A stretch of 64,000 bases of DNA, from positions 1-64,000 of the forward strand of contig JAAEMR010000011.1 in NCBI GenBank assembly GCA_024225395.1, in the 5' to 3' direction. Position numbers and translations under genes: made by a program. The notes below the pieces were generated by a model. That model saw only the letters and a list, made by a program, of their open reading frames with translations, searched no databases and was not told where the DNA came from. This stretch comes from Gammaproteobacteria bacterium. GTDB lineage: Bacteria > Pseudomonadota > Gammaproteobacteria > GCA-001735895. Below are positions 61,496 to 64,000 of this stretch, in pieces. Positions within the stretch are counted from its first letter, which is position 1. Each line of letters begins with the position of its first letter.

Positions 61496-62845
61496 TTAGA
61501 GTATTAATGAGTAAACCAGTCCACAGACAGCACTGGCTGCAATAACTTTCACTATTCCAGTTTTATATTTGAACAGGGCTATGAATGCTGCTGCTCCGAT
61601 TATGGCTGCAAACCATTCAAAAGCATGGTCAAACCCCTGCGGCCACAGTACGTGATAAGCAAAAAATACTGCCAGATTTAAAACGACCCCGACGACTGCA
61701 GCGGTAATACCCGTTAATGGAGCGGTAAATTTCACGTCGCCACGGGTTGCTTCAACTGCCGGTCCACCCAGTAATATAAACAGAAAAGAGGGTAGAAAGG
61801 TAAACAGTGCAGCAATACTTGCACCGGCAGCACCGGCTATAAGCAGGGCATCCGGTCCAAAAACTTCTTTTGTCCAGCCACCAACAAAACCCACAAATGA
61901 AACAACCATAATGAGCGGGCCGGGAGTCGTTTCTCCAAGTGCCAGACCATCAATCATCTGGGTACCGGTTAACCAGCCAAACTGATCTACTCCGCCCTGA
62001 TAAACATAAGGTAAAACGGCATAAGCACCGCCAAAGGTAACAAGCGCTGCCTTGGTGAAGAATATGCCCATCTGGGTTAAGGTGCCTTGCCATCCATAGT
62101 TGATGATGAGTAGAGCCATAGCAGTAGCCCAGATGCTGAATCCCACTACGGCGAACACCAGTAGTCGACTCCATTTAAATTTAGCATGCTCAGGAACGGG
62201 GGTGTCGTCATCAATGATAGCTGCTCCATAACTCTCTTTTGAAGAACCATGATGACCACCGGCCTTAAATTTATGTTCAGCAACGTGTGAACCGATATAA
62301 CCGATAATACCTGCCATAAGAACGATATATGGGAATGGGATATCAAAAGCAAAAATAGCGATGAAGGCCAGCACAGCCAGTGCTCGTAGAACATTGTTGG
62401 GAAGGGCTCTGGAGCCAATACGGTACGCGGCAAATACGACTATAGCGGTTACCGCAGGTTTTATGCCGTATAAAATACCTTCGACTGCCGGTACGTCGCC
62501 AAAAGCAAGGTAAATCCAGGTCAGGCCGATAAGAATGAACAACGAGGGTAAAACGAATAGTACACCCGCCATGATGCCGCCACGCACGCCATGCATTAAC
62601 CAGCCAATATAAGTGGCGAGTTGCTGGGCTTCAGGTCCGGGGAGAACCATGGTGTAATTCAGTGCGTGTAAAAATCGATGTTCGGATATCCAGCGTCGTT
62701 TCTCAACCAGTTCCTGATGCATCATACTGATTTGACCAGCAGGGCCACCAAAACTGATAAAACCCAGTTTAAGCCAGTAAATGAAAGCTTCGCCAAAAGA
62801 GACGGGATCTGGAGCCTGTGTTGTTTGCTGAGAATTTGTAGACAC
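61496..62845 (-). CDS. chrA: Chromate transporter, long (two-domain) ChrA type
   Basis: 449-residue membrane protein with two homologous CHR halves. N-half: FGEAFIYWLKLGFISFGGPAGQISMMHQELVEKRRW and LPGPEAQQLATYIG. C-half: FFTKAALVTFGGAYAVLPYV and LALGETTPGPLIMVVSFVGFVGG. A hydrophilic linker (about 200-225, DDDTPVPEHAKFKWSR) joins them. ChrA exports chromate; some homologues act on other anions such as sulfate. No chrB or reductase is adjacent. Confidence 0.93.
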   Translation of the reverse strand: MSTNSQQTTQAPDPVSFGEAFIYWLKLGFISFGGPAGQISMMHQELVEKRRWISEHRFLHALNYTMVLPGPEAQQLATYIGWLMHGVRGGIMAGVLFVLPSLFILIGLTWIYLAFGDVPAVEGILYGIKPAVTAIVVFAAYRIGSRALPNNVLRALAVLAFIAIFAFDIPFPYIVLMAGIIGYIGSHVAEHKFKAGGHHGSSKESYGAAIIDDDTPVPEHAKFKWSRLLVFAVVGFSIWATAMALLIINYGWQGTLTQMGIFFTKAALVTFGGAYAVLPYVYQGGVDQFGWLTGTQMIDGLALGETTPGPLIMVVSFVGFVGGWTKEVFGPDALLIAGAAGASIAALFTFLPSFLFILLGGPAVEATRGDVKFTAPLTGITAAVVGVVLNLAVFFAYHVLWPQGFDHAFEWFAAIIGAAAFIALFKYKTGIVKVIAASAVCGLVYSLIL

Positions 62846-62991
62846 TAATTATATACCCCAGTGTTATTAGATTTTTTTAATCTACCATCGAAGTTTGACT
62901 GGAAATGATGTGAATTTTTGTTAGATGTATTGTATCGGTTTACCTGCCAGTTTATCACTACAGTTAGCGTGTTGATTAGCAAATTAAATTT

Positions 62992-63237
62992 TTAATCCGT
63001 CGATTTCTCTATTTCCTCAATGGCTTCACTGATGTTTGATAAACTATTCTGGATAACCGCCTGGGCATCCTGTAAGCCCTGATTATAATAATAGGGTCCT
63101 ATTTTATCTGAAAAAAAGTCCAGTAAAAATTCGGCATCAAACTGGCCGATATCCTGATCTAATTGCTGTTCAAAATAGCTTTGAATTTTAGCGATGATAG
63201 TTTCTTTTTTTTGACTGGAAAATTCAATAGTCGGCAT
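62992..63237 (-). CDS. DUF2164 family protein
   Basis: 81 residues from ATG 63237, chosen for the GGAGG eight bases upstream and the family start MPTIEFS; the frame extends seven codons further without need. Family core: KIQSYFEQQLDQDIGQFDAEFLLDFFSDKIGPYYYNQGLQDAQAVI. Small, acidic, cytoplasmic; function unknown. Coupled to the upstream gene by TAATG. Confidence 0.9.
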   Translation of the reverse strand: MPTIEFSSQKKETIIAKIQSYFEQQLDQDIGQFDAEFLLDFFSDKIGPYYYNQGLQDAQAVIQNSLSNISEAIEEIEKSTD

Positions 63238-63662
63238 TACTGTTTCCTCCAGAAGCATAAACTGCTGCCCAGCAAAGCTGTAGCAATAGATAAGTCAACG
63301 ATGGCAATGCTAATCAGCATGGTGTAATTGCCTTCTGCTATTCGTGAAAAATAAGCTCCCAGTGTAACCATCATGAATAAAAAAAAGAAAAAGCGAGGGC
63401 GATAACATTGCCAGATTTTAGGATGATACAAAGCATCAATGCGTTTGAGGTTTTTATAACACTGCCGGTTAAACAGGTATTTAGTTTTGATGCTACCTAT
63501 GACGAATCCCGCTAATAATGCTATCCAGATTCCGCTTAAATCAGGGGTTAAACTGGATGCATGAATTAACAGGCTGTAGCTTTTGAACATCAGTATCACT
63601 GCGCCAGATATCCAGATGATTGCAGCCATTAATTTAATGGTGTGAACAGTGGCGGTAAACAT
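63237..63662 (-). CDS. Small membrane protein of unknown function
   Basis: 141 residues with four predicted TM segments (about 9-28, 42-60, 90-108, 113-133) and a basic, Tyr/Arg-rich cytoplasmic loop between the second and third (KTKYLFNRQCYKNLKRIDALYHPKIWQCYRPR). No family recognised with certainty. Its stop overlaps the start of the DUF2164 gene, so the two are co-translated. Confidence 0.75.
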   Translation of the reverse strand: MFTATVHTIKLMAAIIWISGAVILMFKSYSLLIHASSLTPDLSGIWIALLAGFVIGSIKTKYLFNRQCYKNLKRIDALYHPKIWQCYRPRFFFFLFMMVTLGAYFSRIAEGNYTMLISIAIVDLSIATALLGSSLCFWRKQ

Positions 63663-63875
63663 ATCTTTAGCTGGTTTTTAGTTTCGAAGACGTGGCGGGT
63701 TGAAACAATATCATGTAATAGAGTTTGTTGGCAATGTGCTGAATATGCACGAGGATTTAAGATATGTCATTTGTGGATATAGATGGGTATTGATATAGTC
63801 CTCCCGATTGATCTAAATACCAGCTATCCCTATATTTAAAATTAAATTTTTTGAAGTCTGTCCACAGGAGTCCCC

Positions 63876-64000
63876 ATGATTTCAAAGTTACTATTCGCCA
63901 CTACTTTACTCTTTATCACTTTTTCATCCCATGCTGAAGTCGTCAGTGAAACCTTAATCATATTACAGCAGGATGGGCGCAGTTTTCTTCAACAGAGAAC
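63876..64000 (+). CDS. 5' end of a secreted protein, cut by the window edge
   Basis: ATG 63876 with AGGAG at 63866-63870 opens a frame to the window end (41 codons): signal peptide MISKLLFATTLLFITFSSHA, then EVVSETLIILQQDGRSFLQQR. Too short to assign a family. Confidence 0.75.
   Translation, partial: MISKLLFATTLLFITFSSHAEVVSETLIILQQDGRSFLQQR

Overview
The window looks like chromosomal DNA of a gammaproteobacterium with moderately low GC, probably a facultative anaerobe from water or sediment. Pointers are the order rnfABCDGE followed by nth (as in E. coli rsx-nth), a DUF1841 gene beside nth, a Nap system with NapGH and NapF, several GGDEF/EAL proteins and a DUF2164 gene. The species cannot be named from sequence alone. 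No rRNA, tRNA, CRISPR array, complete insertion sequence or replication origin was seen.

Layout. 1-900: heptamer tandem repeat and nadC. 1-7.5 kb: an envelope export/lipid-transport type unit (LolA-like periplasmic protein, DUF1302-type outer-membrane protein, MMPL/RND permease). 7.8-8.8 kb: DUF302 and DUF1841 proteins. 8.8-14.6 kb (minus): rnfABCDGE-nth. 14.8-27.4 kb (plus): the most striking region, a tightly packed run of nine genes, seven of them multiheme c-type cytochromes, with 51 CxxCH motifs plus three expanded ones (CX3CH/CX4CH). It includes a small cysteine-rich membrane protein, a predicted outer-membrane barrel, an octaheme-range lipoprotein, a fusion of a NapH-like quinol-dehydrogenase/ferredoxin module to a periplasmic multiheme domain, and an NHL-propeller protein with 14 heme motifs. 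27.6-30.4 kb: a lipoprotein of bacterial Ig-like repeats. 30.5-37.9 kb (minus): a stand-alone trpB, then napDAGHBF without napC. 38.4-48.1 kb: an AEC carrier, a TAXI solute-binding protein coupled to a GGDEF/EAL protein, and two more GGDEF/EAL proteins. 48.3-56.2 kb: Bax-like glucosaminidase, polysaccharide deacetylase, RND efflux pair and a decayed CbiX-like gene. 56.6-59.6 kb: a basic-amino-acid-type ABC transporter. 59.7-64 kb: Crp-family regulator, cytochrome c, a decayed GFA gene, ChrA, DUF2164, a small membrane protein and the 5' end of a secreted protein.

How the parts may work together (inference). The cytochrome cluster has the parts expected of an electron route from the inner-membrane quinone pool (NapH-multiheme fusion) through periplasmic multiheme carriers to the outer membrane or cell surface (lipoprotein, barrel, NHL-multiheme protein, Ig-repeat lipoprotein). 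The absence of napC beside nap raises the possibility that NapGH, or the fusion protein, supplies electrons to NapB. The divergent rnf operon shares a 200-bp control region with the cytochrome genes. Three or more genes in the window are visibly decayed (CbiX-like, GFA-like and an unidentified gene at 43.2-43.5 kb).
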